DNA of 64,000 nt from Puccinellia tenuiflora (Eukaryota; Streptophyta; Magnoliopsida; Poales; Poaceae), in contig QRDG01001901.1 of assembly GCA_012064385.1 (NCBI GenBank), positions 1 through 64,000 on the forward strand, in the 5' to 3' direction. Of this stretch, positions 12,339 through 23,239 are shown in pieces (within the stretch, counting starts at the first letter, position 1; each line of letters starts with the position of its first letter). Position numbers and translations under genes: made by a program. The notes under the pieces are model-generated. The model was not told the origin of the DNA. It worked only from the letters and a program-made list of their open reading frames with translations, and made no database searches.

Positions 12339-13542
12339 TGTTGTCGTGGTGAACGACAGATGCCTAGGGGTAGGCTTAAGTTTGGGGCCGATGGACGCTA
12401 GAGGATTCGGGGAGGGATAGCGCGCTGACAAGCGCACACGAAAGAACATACAAACACAAGATTTACCCAGGTTCGGGGCCCTCCTGAGGAGGTAAAACCC
12501 CTACTCCTGCTTGTCTGATATGTATAAGGTGAAGTATATGTGAGTTACAAGGTTGCTCCTAGAGCTGTTTTGCTAGAGGAGGAAGAAAGGCTCGCTAGGA
12601 GCTGTGAAGAAATGAGACCCGGGTCCAGCCGGGTGTGCAGCCCCCTGCTCTCTCCCTATGCGCTAACCCTGGTGATCCTTATAAAGGGGAGCCCAGGGGA
12701 CAAGTGGTGGCCCACTGTCACTATGCACGGCACGGGTGCTGCACTGTTGGTGATGTGCCTACTGGGGTCTTGTCCGCACTGTGCACGTGTCACAAGGCGC
12801 ACTGTGGACGCGTCACAGGGCGCACTATGGCCACGCTGAGCATGGGTGGCCTGTCCGCTGTCTTGTCTCCTCGTCCTTTGCTCTTATCCTCAGGGGAGAT
12901 GGTATCTGGCACGGGTACGTCGGGGGTGCCTATGCCGGTCTGAGCCATGGGCGTCCCAAGACCGACATAAGGTGGCGAGTAGTCGATGAAGGGAAGCGAC
13001 ATAGCCAGTGCCATTGGTGGGCGTCTATGTCGGTCATGGAGTGATGAAGTGCCTCGTATATCGGCCCGAGCTCGGGAGTGGAGAGTGGTCCGTCCGGGAT
13101 AACTTGGTCAGCCGACATATGCTATGTCGGCCTGTTGTATCTTGACAGCCTGGATGCCGGTCAAAGGAGATCCGGGACATGCCGAGGTAGTAGTGCTTAC
13201 CCGGCATGATGACCCGGGCGCCGGCCCAGCCGGATGAGTGGCTAAGGTGGTTCGGCCCGGGAGTGGTGCTGCCGACATAGCTTATGTCGGCATGGCGGGA
13301 TGCCATCTTGGGGAACCGGTGCAGAGGATGTGGCCTGCGTCGGTAGTGGAGAATCGGCCCAACCGGGTTAAAGGATCCGACATAACTCTATGTCGGATCC
13401 ACGACTGGAATAACGGCATGGGTCATGCCAATGTCGGCTCAGGCTGCCCTTTTCTGCTTTTCCTTTATCTTAAACGTATTTGCTTGTTGCCTCCTCCTTC
13501 TACTGTACCAACTCTGAGGTACCCGGGGTTATATCCCCGACA
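12339..13542 (-). mobile_element. Solo LTR of a gypsy-type element, TSD CCATG
   Basis: 1204 bp flanked by CCATG at 12334-12338 and 13543-13547. On the minus strand it starts TGTCGGGGATATAACCCC and ends ACCACGACAACA. The segment 12461-12520, read on the minus strand, shows the 'gggttttacctcc...gaacctgggtaaatc' end typical of Triticeae gypsy LTRs. No internal region is present, so it is the product of LTR-LTR recombination. The probable U3 (right part) holds several 'TATGTCGG' palindromes. Confidence 0.85.
13111..13400 (-). promoter_or_regulatory. Cluster of CCGACATA/TATGTCGG hairpins in the solo LTR
   Basis: Three inverted repeats: 13111-13131 (GCCGACATA...TATGTCGGC), 13271-13291 (same arms) and 13373-13400 with perfect 12-base arms GGATCCGACATA and TATGTCGGATCC. 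Looser half-sites occur near 12961, 13024 and 13433. On the minus strand they lie upstream of the TATA-like TTTATAAGG near 12680. Confidence 0.65.
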
Positions 13543-13872
13543 CCATGCCGCTCCTGTCGCCGACGCGTAGGAGGCACCGTAGCCGCCCCTCTAGCCCTAG
13601 CTCCGCGCCTTGTCTTTCCCAGCACCACACTGCGCCCGCTGGACACGGGAACCGGTCGCCCCCGACACCTTACGCCCATGCCGTGCACGCCGTGCGCCGC
13701 CCAAGCGCGCGCACGGCCGTCCCCCACCTCGAGCTCATGCAGCTCGCCTCCACGCAGCCAACCTTGCACCCTGCCGTCCCAACACCGTAGCCGCCCCCGC
13801 ACCGCCCCTATGGCGAGCCCGCAGGTCCTCTGGACCGTCCCACGCCGTGTCCACCATGGACCGGAGATCAGC

Positions 13873-13879
13873 TATAAAA
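13873..13879 (+). promoter_or_regulatory. TATA box of the Tekay 5' LTR
   Basis: TATAAAA in a GC-rich context (gctataaaaccccgcc). The equivalent box is at 62666-62672 in the second LTR copy, supporting a real promoter element. Confidence 0.65.
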
Positions 13880-16800
13880 CCCCGCCCCAAGCCTCGCAAT
13901 TCCACCACACCACTCCACCCCAGCTCCACTCCCTCACTCCACCCCCTCTCGTGCACCTCCAGGAGGGCGGAATTGCAGTCGCGGAGCCGCTGCTGCCCTC
14001 GTTCGTCTAAGGGCACCACCGTGCCCGTGGTGAGCGTCAAGCACGGACTCGTCGTGCTGCTGCTCCCCTCACCCCACTAACCCCTCCACCTTGTTTCCCT
14101 AGCTCACCGCACTCATCCGCACCTTTTCCCCCTCCGTATCGTGCACAGAATCGTCGCCAGGAGCTCACCGGAGTTGCGCCGTGGCCACGGAAGCGACGGG
14201 AAGCTCGACGCCGACGAACCAGCCGTCCCCCGCAAGCACCACTCGCACAACAAGCTTCCCCGAGCCTCCGCCGTCGTTCTGCATCATCCCCGCATCCACC
14301 CGAGCTCCCTAGATAAGCTATCCCTCCACCACCGTGCCGCCGGCGCGGCGGCGCCGCCGAAATAAGGTCGCCGCCGTTGTCTTTGAACCTGGACCGTTGG
14401 ATCTAGATCCAACGGTAACTTACCGCTTCGATTAATTTAGACTGACGGGCTGACCTCACCCGTCAGCGTTTTAATAATTTACCCACGCACACTGTGTCGC
14501 TGACATGTAGGCCCCACCTGTCATAAATTTGAACATTATCCAGAATAGGATCATTTTCTAATTTAGTTATCTCTGGAAATATCAGTACTGGACTCCACTT
14601 TGAAAATCAATATCTCGAGATATAAGAACCCAAATAAATCAAATAAATATGTTCTGGAAATCTTATGAAATTCTCTAACTCAAAAAAGTGGTTTCATTTC
14701 ATTTAGATTAGTGAATAAAGAATAGTATTGAAAATGCCACAGGAGATATAAAATCTAAACTTGTTTGTTTCTGATGCTCTGTTTATCCAAATAATGCCAA
14801 ACCAATTTTTTAGCTTAGTAATGTGATCACTTAGATCCCCTAATTTTTGTAGGATTAATTAATCATTATTAATTAATTGGTATCTGTTGAAAATCAGGAA
14901 GCATTTCTGGACTAAAACATTTATAAAACAATAATGGTAAATCCAAATGAGTTAGGACCAATTTTGTTAGATCACATTTAATCAGTGTTAGTTACCCCTA
15001 AAAGGATTTAATTTTTGAATAAAATTAACTTGAGTTGTAGCAAAAACTAGAATATTAACTTACTGGATTAAAACAATTATACAGGGAGTTTAATAACTCA
15101 AATTGAATTGAATCCAATTAGGTCGTCTTCTACACATCAGTAGCTTTTTGTAGAATTTTAGTTCATATTTTTGTGATCAACAGAACTTAAGTTATGCAAT
15201 TAAACATGAAACCCTAGTTTCTGCCACAATTTTGACACAACTAAATAATGGTTAATTAAATTAAATTGAATTCAATTGTGTTACTTTGTGTGTGCAGTAG
15301 CTAATTGTGATGATTAGGATTGTAATGATGTGATGCTTGCTTAATTAGTCTAGTGATTGTTTGTATTGTTTATTTATTGATTAGACGAGAACGTTGCCGG
15401 AACCTACGAGGAAGGGGAATACTTCGAACAGCAGGAACCCGAGAACTTTGTTGAGCAAGGCAAGCTACTTTACTGAGCTTGCATTTATATACATCTAGCT
15501 TGATCACCTGCAATATTCAAAAGTATTAATGATTTTGAAAACCTTTTTACAAAGACATGAAAACTATTTTGCCACCCTATGTAGAAATATAGAGTAGATA
15601 ATTAAAACTATAGGATGGGAAAAAATATGATTTATTCCAAACTCCTTTTTTTTAAAGTACCGGGATGAATGTGACATGCCGAATTGTTGGTATGGAAGTG
15701 GAGTAATGTTGAATGGTGATGTTTATGAAAAATGCACATTGTGTCCTAGTACTATGACGACCAGCCAATAACATGTGAGACCACATTTGCCCATATATGG
15801 GAAAGGGCGTAGTCATATAGTTTGCTCATATTAGTATGGGATGCCTCAACAACAAGGATGACCTCGTTCCATGATGGGATGGTCATGGCGACCTACCCCC
15901 TGACCTGGGTCCCGGTGTCTGATGGACGGGGGATTGAAGGGTTCGCTCGCCGGGCAGAACTACGAGTCCTCACACTTAGGTTCCTCGACGGGGGATCCTG
16001 TACTAGGTGTCGAAGGAATGGTGAATTCGTAGCGGTAGGGTCCTATACTAGCATGAGCAAAGGACAGGCTATGGACGGTGGCTCAACTTCGCATACACCT
16101 TGTATGGCGGGACGTGGCAGACACGATGAGTTACCGGATGGGTGTGGGAAAAGCGTGCTACCTCTGCAGAGGGTAAAACTATTCGAATAGCCGAGTCCTC
16201 GGATATGGACAGTTGGGAGGCTGTCCTAGGCCATGTGCAAGTTTTTGACAAATTTATTTTTGGAAAGGTTTAAGTAAACGAAACAAATGTGGAGGTGATG
16301 TTACCCAACTATACCAAATGGAGTGGTAGGAGTTGTTGGAGATAACTGGATCATGATGAGACATGGTCGGGAAAAAGGAGGAGTTTTGGAGGAATAATTA
16401 TAATGGTGATTTTTCTTTAAAGATAGTAATGAACTCTTCTTATCTTTTTCAACAAGGATATAGAGATGTTTTTTTTCAATAAAGATATAGAGATGTTTTA
16501 ATGAATAAAAGTGTTATAGAAAGCAACTTAAAACTGGTGCATACTCACGTTGGGGGTAGTTTGCGAGTACAATTCCCATTGTACTCATATTGGTTCCGTC
16601 CCTGGCTATTGTCTTAGCCAGATCTCGAGGAGAACTACGCCGAAGTGGAGTATGGAGACTTCTATGCGAACTAGGGCTCTTCATTAGTCAACTGCCTGTC
16701 GGGTCGTCGTTAGGACGCGTTGGACTTCTACTACGTAGCTTCCGTTGAATGCTTTTGATTTGGCCCATGAAGGCAACTATGTAAGACTTGGTCTAAGTGA

Positions 16801-16948
16801 CCTATTATGTAAGACTTTAACTCGGTATTGTAATGGATGTAAACTTTTGTATTCAATTCGGATTATGGGCAACGACAGACTGATCACGGGATCGTTGTGT
16901 GAACCATAATCGGCTATTTCGGACAGCTAGTCCGGGGTCCCACAGAGT

Positions 16949-16960
16949 TGGTATCAGAGC
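16949..16960 (+). promoter_or_regulatory. Primer-binding site (tRNA-Met) of the Tekay element
   Basis: TGGTATCAGAGC, complementary to the 3' end of plant initiator tRNA-Met, lies four bases after the LTR end. Confidence 0.85.
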
Positions 16961-17249
16961 ACATCTTGACTTTAGGAGACCTTAGTTAGCATGGTCGTTA
17001 GATAGGAGTTACAAAAGTAATTTTTAAAACAAAGGAGTGAAATATTTTCGAAAATTGCTTGTCTCCCAATCCCCTCATATACGCAAAATTTTACTCTCAC
17101 TAAGTATTGCAACCTTTCGGTATCCTTAAAATTTTACGCACTCATTAATTCATTAAGCTAAAATTTTGACTTACTTGTTGCCTCACTAAAACTTAAAATT
17201 TTGCACTCTAGTCATCTCACTAACTTAAAATTTTGCTTAAAAACTGTAG

Positions 17250-18110
17250 ATGACGCTACACTTCACCGAGTTTCTGCAAGTTAAGCAGAAGGGCAACCTC
17301 ATGTTCGAGAAAGACCTGTACAAGTTGAGCGACATTTTGGGTCGCCCAGCTCCTGAGTTCCGTGGAGCGCAGGTCGACGTTCACGATAAGGGCAACCTGA
17401 GTTGGCTCATCGAGTCGTCTGTCCGGGGGAACATCAAGTCCTCCCATTCCAGGATGTTGTCTTTCACCACGATGGATGCCAGTTGGGACGACGGACTGGG
17501 TCATGCCATGCAGAGGTTGCTGGCCCGACTTTGTGAGGAGCACAAGGAGGAGTTACCAAACTCACCTTTCAGGTTCTACGGGAGGCGTGACACCGAGGGA
17601 CGTCCTACTTCCACCGTTCGCCACCCCACCTTCGGAGATCACCTCGTGGACATGGAGGTCCTACTTTACCGTACCCAGGAGGACCTACGTAGCGTGAGGT
17701 ACCGGTCTTACTTTGAGCGCATCGCGCTCGAGGCGAGCCATGACCGTGTTGCACTCCTGTAGTAGGACAAGGCCGACCTTCACCAGAGGAGGATCCGCCT
17801 GAAGAAGACCATCGCCAAGCTCCGCAAGAGAGTGGCAGAGCAGGACGAGATGATCGAGGACCTTGAGCGCCGAGCCGATGAGATGGAGGAGGAAGGCGAG
17901 GATCTCCGCAAGGAGAGCAGCGCCTTCATTAGTGACGATGAGGATTACTTGGAGGAGATGGACTACGAGGAGGACGACGACGAGGAGGAGATCGTTGACG
18001 ATGAGGAGGAGCCGACTGAGCCCCTTCTTGACGAGGACGAGGAGGACCCAGAGGAGCGTGCCTTTGAGTCCGACACCGACGACGTTGTGCCGAGTGTTCC
18101 ACCACAGTAG
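17250..18110 (+). pseudogene. Additional ORF between primer site and gag, two tandem TAG stops
   Basis: One frame runs 17250-18110 and is broken only by two adjacent TAG codons at 17760-17765. Residues 1-170 form a globular-looking part with no domain I recognise (it starts MTLHFTEFLQVKQKGN). After the stops comes a basic, heptad-like coiled coil (about 17766-17900), then an extremely Glu/Asp-rich tail ending 'VVPSVPPQ'. The whole would be about 286 residues. It precedes gag by 315 bases and sits on the same strand, so it would be on the element's own transcript. Extra ORFs are known in some plant gypsy elements, but I cannot match this one. A structural or nucleic-acid-handling role is only a guess. 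Confidence 0.65.
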
Positions 18111-18424
18111 CTGGATCACTTAGTTGCTCTCGAGTTATCGTAGGGTTAGGTCAACCCAGTTGTAGTCGCTTTTGAGTCGTGTAATGGTTCCTTTGAAACC
18201 ATCTGCTTGTAGCAACCATGTAAGATGTGTGGAACTTATGCATGTGATGCTTTTGCTTGATATTGTTGTGTGCTTTGAAAATTTTGAAATTTGCAAATTC
18301 ATCTCGAAAACTTCTATGTAGTAAAGACCTCTTACCCCAACAACTCGAAACCCTACTCTCATACCCTGTTAAAGTAAGGCACATCCCTAGTCTGTTTTGC
18401 CTCTTATACCCGTTTAATCCCAGG

Positions 18425-21400
18425 ATGGTGGACACCCGAGGAGGAAGCCACGATCGCAACGACCCACCACCACCACCACCTGAGCCTACCCCGGCCGAAC
18501 TCCTTAGGATCATTATGGAGGACCGCGAGGCCTCTCGCCAAGAGCGTCAAGACCACCTTGTTGTCCTCTAGCAACTCGCCGCTAATGCCCAGAACAACAA
18601 CCAGAACAACAACAATGGCAATGGCAATGGTAACGGAGATGGACACTTGCAATCCACTTTGAGCGATTTCCAGAAGACCAACCCACCCACCTACTCCAAG
18701 GGACTTCACCCCTTGGAAGCCGATGACTGGCTTCGCACCATCAACAACAATCTGGAAGTTGCCGCAGTAAGGGAGAATGAGAAGGTTCTGTATGCGACCC
18801 ACTATCTTGCTGGACTCGCACGAGCTTGGTGGGAAACTACCAAGGCTCTCCAGCCAGTTGGTTATGTGATCAATCGGGCTGAGTTCCAGGAGAAGTTCCG
18901 CAAGAAGCACATTCCTAGCGGACTTATTGAGAGGAAGAAGGATGAATTCCGCAAGCTGAGACAGGGAAGCAAAGACATGGTTGGCTATCTTGATGAGTTT
19001 ACCGATTTATCTCGGTATGCTCCTGATGATGTCGACTCTGAGAAGAGGAAGATCGAGCGCTTCATGAGTGGACTGCATGATGAGCTTCAGTGCGCCTTGG
19101 TTATCCATGACTTCATTGATTTGGAGTCACTTGTGGACAAGGCTATCCAGCTGGAGACTAAGCGCAAGTCTATGTTTGATGGACGCAAGAGGAGGATGAT
19201 TGCTTCACAAGGTTCTAGCAGCTAGAAGCCACGTACTTTTCCACCAGCACCCAAACCTGCTTATCGACCACCGCAAGCCCCACGCCCCACCTTTCCAAAC
19301 CGCCCAAACAACATCAACCGACCTAATGACAACAACCATCCAGGAGGAAACCACAACAACTTCAATCCCAAGGCCAATGTTGTCTGCTTTGAATGCGGTA
19401 CCAAAGGTCACTACTCCAGAGAATGCCCCAATCCCAAGAAGCCTGCACCGAACCCTGGTCAAGCCCGCAATGGAAATGGAAATGGAAAAGGAAATGGCAA
19501 GAATGCCGCACCCCGTGGAAATGCTGCTGTTGTCAAGGGCCTTCTGCACCACATCAATGCTGAAGAAGCTGAGGAAGCATCAGATGTTGTGCTGGGTACG
19601 TTCCTTGTCAACTCAGTACCTGCAACTGTTCTGTTTGATTCGGGTGCCACCCATTCATTTGTTACCCAAGAGTTTGTTTACAAGGGAGGTTTAGTTGGGA
19701 GTCTTTTACCCAAGCCCATGTTAATACAAACCCCAGGACTGTTAGCTAAAACCAACCAGATGTGTTCCGAAACCCTCATAGAGATTGGAGGAGAAAAGTT
19801 TGCGGCCAACCTAATCATTTTAGGAACCCAAGGCATAGATGTTATTCTTGGAATGGATTGGTTAGCCAAGTATCACAGCCGTATTGATTGCGCTAGATGA
19901 TCCGTTACTCTCACTTCAGACAATGGAGTTGAAGTGAAGTATGTATCTGAGACCAGCCAGACCAGACCAGGATGTCATGAGGGCATAGCTCGACCCGCCC
20001 TTGATGAGATCCATGTTGTTCACCTATTCCGAGACGTGTTCCCTGAGGAATTGCCTGGTATGCCGCCAGACAGAGATATTGAGTTCGTGATTGAACTTAT
20101 CCCAGGAACCTCTCCCATATCCCAGAGACCTTACCGGATGAATCCAGAAGAATTAGTGGAATTGAAGAAGCAGTTGGCTGATATGCTCAGTAAAGGCCTT
20201 ATTCGCCCAAGTGCTTCACCTTGGGGACCACCCATCATTTTTGTGGACATAAGAGACGGTACCACACGACTGTGTGTGGATTATCGTAAGCTCAATAACG
20301 TGACCATTAAAAACAAGTATCCTCTTCCCAAGATCGAGGATCTGTTCGATCAGATGAACGGAGCCCGAGTCTTTTCAAAGATCGATCTACGGACAGGATA
20401 TCACCAGTTGAAAATCCGAGAATCAGACATTCCCAAGACTGCCTTCACCACCCGTTACTGATTATTTGAGTACACCGTAATGTCCTTTGGTCTGACCAAT
20501 TCCCCAGCCTATTTCATGAACCTGATGAACAAGATCTTCATGGAGTACCTCGACAAGTTCGTGGTAGTCTTCATCGACGATATTCTTGTTTATTCCAAGA
20601 TCGAAGAGGAACATGCTGTTCACTTGCGCCTAGTTTTGGAGACACTTCAAGAGCACCAACTTGATGCCAAGCTTAGCAAGTGTGAGTTTTGGCTTAAAGA
20701 GGTGGCATTCCTCGTACATGTCATATCTGCCGGAGGAGTTTCTGTTGACCCGGAGAAGATTAAAGCCATTCTTGACTGGAAGACCCCCACCAGTGTGACC
20801 GAGATTTGTAGCTTTCTTGGACTAGCGGGTTATTACCGCAAGTTCATTGAAGGATTTTCCCGTATAGCCAAGGCCATGACCCAACTGTTGAGGAAGGACC
20901 AGAAATTCGAATGGACCCAAAAGTGTGAAGATAGTTTCCAAGAGTTGAAGAAGAAATTGACCACAACCCCAGTCCTAGTAATGCTGGACATCACCAAGAG
21001 TTTCGATGTGTATTGCGATGCATCACGCCTCGGACTTGGTTGCATTCTGATGCAAGAAGGCAAAGTGGTGTCGTATCTGTCTTGCGACCGCATGAAGAGA
21101 ATTACCCAACCCACGACCTAGAATTAGCTGCTGTTGCTTTTGCTCTTAAAACATGGCGTCCCTATCTTGTGGGACATCACTGTGAGGTCTATACGGATCA
21201 CAAGAGTTTGAAGTATATTTTTACCCAGAAGGAGTTGAACCTGCGACAAAGGAGATGGATGGAACTGATCAAGGATTACGATGTTGGAATCCATTATCAC
21301 CCTGGAAAGGCCAATGTAGTTACCAATGCCCTTAGTCGCAAGCCATGTGCCCTGAATGCCTTTATTCAAGTCGAACAACCAGCCTTGTTTAAGGAGTTTG

Positions 21401-21885
21401 AAGATTTTGGACTGGAGCTTGTTAGCCAAGGTTATCTCGCCAATCTAGAGTTAGCCCCAACCCTGATGGATCAAATCAAAGAAGCCCAGAAAGATCATGA
21501 GAGCATTGAAGGGATTAAGAAGAAGATGTCTCTCGACAAAGCCCCTGGTTTTGCCGAAGATGCCGAAGGAGTGTTGAGATTTAATGGTCGTATCTGTGTG
21601 CCCAACATTAGTGAACTAAAGGAGTTGATCCTGAAAGAAGCCCATGTGACCCCATATTCAATCCACCCTGGAGGAACCAAAATGTACCAAGACCTTCGTG
21701 AGAGATTTTGGTGGCATGGAATGAAACGAGAGATCGGTTCTTTCGTAGCCAAGTGTGATGTCTGCCAGCGAGTCAAAGCCGAACATCAGCGACCCGCTGG
21801 ATTGCTTCAACCTTTGAAAATTCCAGAATGAAAATGGGATGAGATTGGAATGGACTTCATCACTGGACTGCCTAGGTCCAACAGA
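18425..21885 (+). pseudogene. Tekay gag-pol polyprotein gene, multiply broken
   Basis: A single frame encodes capsid, zinc knuckle, protease, reverse transcriptase, RNase H and integrase. Visible landmarks: gag core with 'ADDWLRTINNN' and 'ARAWWETTK' (about 18720-18840), CCHC knuckle 19385-19426, protease DSGA at 19637-19648, RT FIDD at 20570-20581, RNase H 'VYCDASRLGLG' near 21008-21040 and 'YTDHKSLKYIF' near 21190, and the HHCC integrase zinc site near 21640-21780. Breaks: TAG at 18569-18571 and 19223-19225, TGA at 19898-19900 and 20459-20461, a frameshift near 21075-21095 and TGA at 21829-21831. It is truncated soon after 'GMDFITGLPRSNRG'. The gene is dead. Most stops look like C-to-T or G-to-A changes. 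Confidence 0.9.
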
Positions 21886-23098
21886 GGTTCTAGAACAACA
21901 AGGTAAACTTTTTGTCAATTTTTAATCTTCTTTGGACGGAGCCATAATTAGGTGTAGTTAAATAAATAAACTAAACCCCTTATGATGGATCATGTGGCCA
22001 AGTAAATGACTGCACAAGAATTATTAAGACATAAAGTCCCACCATAGCATTACACTCTAAGGTCCCCGATATAAATCCCCTCCTAATGTAACTTCATGTA
22101 TTAGACCAAGGTTTACGTGTCCTCCTAGGTCCTACCCATTCCGTCACACTAGTGTGATAGCACCTTCATGCATTACTCAATATATGGTGCACTTCATACA
22201 TTGTACATCAAGACAATCATAAAAGATAAAAACTTGACCAAATACTCAACACAAGTTAAGTGAAAATTATTGCCAATCCATCCTATGCCCCCAGGAACAT
22301 GAGAGAACTACTCACGACGTGAAGACATGATATGATTCAATGGTATAAGTGATATAACACAATCTGAAAATATAATCTCCCCACAAAACAATGACAAGTA
22401 GCAATTCACAAACATGTAGAATAGTACTTAGACAATAGCTAGGGTTCGAACTATCTCAAACTATGAGGGGGATGAAGTGGATCACGAAGATGGTGATGGA
22501 GATGGTGCTGGTCTTGACGATGGTGTTGATGGAGACTCCGGAGGGGGATGGAGGAGCCTTCCGGAGGTGATTCCGGTGGTGTTTCCCCCCCTCCGATCTT
22601 CTCCGGCGGCAGCCTTCTGTCTCATGTTTCTTGGTTTTGTGTTTCGCCGCCGCCTCCTTCCGAAACCCGTCGGGGGACTATTTTTATAGTCGGTTTTAGG
22701 TCAAGACGAAGCCACGGAGACGAAAATGGACAGCATCGGAGCCACGAGGCCCAAGATGGGGGTCCCACGCGGCCAAGGAATCTGGCCACATGGGCCCACC
22801 TCTTTTGGCCCTCGGGTATCGGTTTGTTCGCTTCCTTCGCTCCTACGCTTCGTTCCTTCCAAAAAATGATCCCCGCAAAATATTAGGTCATTTGGACGTC
22901 GTTTGGGTCCCTGAAACATCAAAATATAGAAAATAGGGTTTTCTGCCAGTGCAGGGTTAATTCCAGAAAAATAGGAAAACTGTGAAATCTTCCCAAAATC
23001 CTTATAAAACAATGATATAACCCTTATATGATGCAAATATGATTGAAATATGAGTATTATAATGCAAAGTTCATGTATGCATTTTACATGCATCAACA
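21886..23098 (-). repeat. Truncated 5' LTR of the minus-strand gypsy element
   Basis: Nearly identical to 9646-10861 over its whole length, with a few substitutions and indels. The equivalent of 9302-9645, the LTR end that would face the primer site, is missing. It begins at the junction with the broken Tekay integrase and ends normally at 23098 (TGTTGATGC start on the minus strand), after which unrelated sequence follows. Confidence 0.8.
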
Positions 23099-23239
23099 GG
23101 CCAACCTCTTATGCTATCATCCTAGGTAGTTTCTACGCATGTAAAGAGACAACGTAACTATACATACATATATGTCCCTCCCTCGCATATATATTTTTTC
23201 AAGAGGTAAAGAGGCAAGGATCGTACCATATCATGTCGG

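Larger units (their letters stand above)
11645..16944 (+). repeat. Very long 5' LTR of the Tekay element
   Basis: Starts TGTAACATCCCAG and ends about GGGTCCCACA, five bases before the primer site. After removing the nested solo LTR and its duplicated TSD it is about 4.1 kb. It alternates AT-rich sequence with a GC-rich block (about 13548-14390) around a TATA box at 13873-13879. The plus-strand frames in the GC block (for example 13480-14080) are Pro/Arg/Ala-rich composition artefacts. The stretch 14400-16940 holds no recognisable gene. It aligns with 61366-64000. Confidence 0.8.
11645..21885 (+). mobile_element. Tekay-lineage gypsy retrotransposon, 3'-truncated
   Basis: The element begins TGTAACATCCC inside the minus-strand gypsy element. 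In order: a 5' LTR ending at 16944, a tRNA-Met primer site, an additional ORF (17250-18110), and a gag-protease-RT-RNaseH-integrase reading frame (18425-21885). The sequence stops in the integrase at about 21885 and joins another element's LTR, so the rest of the integrase, any chromodomain and the 3' LTR are gone. The gag (PTAELLRxIxEDREA start, one CCHC knuckle) and single-frame gag-pol fit the Tekay/Del chromovirus lineage as I know it. A second LTR of this family starts at 61366. Confidence 0.85.
9302..23098 (-). mobile_element. Minus-strand gypsy-type LTR element, gutted by insertion and deletion
   Basis: Two copies of one LTR frame this interval: a complete copy at 9302-10861 and a truncated copy at 21886-23098. 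Read on the minus strand, the LTR starts TGTTGATGCATG and ends GGGTATCA. A polypurine tract (reverse complement of CCCCAAGCTTAA at 10864-10875) lies inside the left copy, so the left copy is the 3' LTR and the element points left. Only 0.8 kb of its interior remains, followed by an inserted Tekay element. The bases outside the two LTRs (GCAGG and GGCCA) do not match, so a single original insertion is likely but not proven. Confidence 0.6.

Noticed and set aside
13480..14080. Long overlapping Pro/Arg/Ala-rich open frames on both strands
   Set aside because: They fall inside the GC-rich core of a Tekay LTR, have no domains, and the equivalent region at 62000-63200 does not preserve the same frames.
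17685..18119. 144-codon Leu/Val-rich minus-strand frame resembling a membrane protein
   Set aside because: It is the antisense of the acidic Glu/Asp tail of the Tekay additional ORF, which automatically gives Leu/Val-rich reading.
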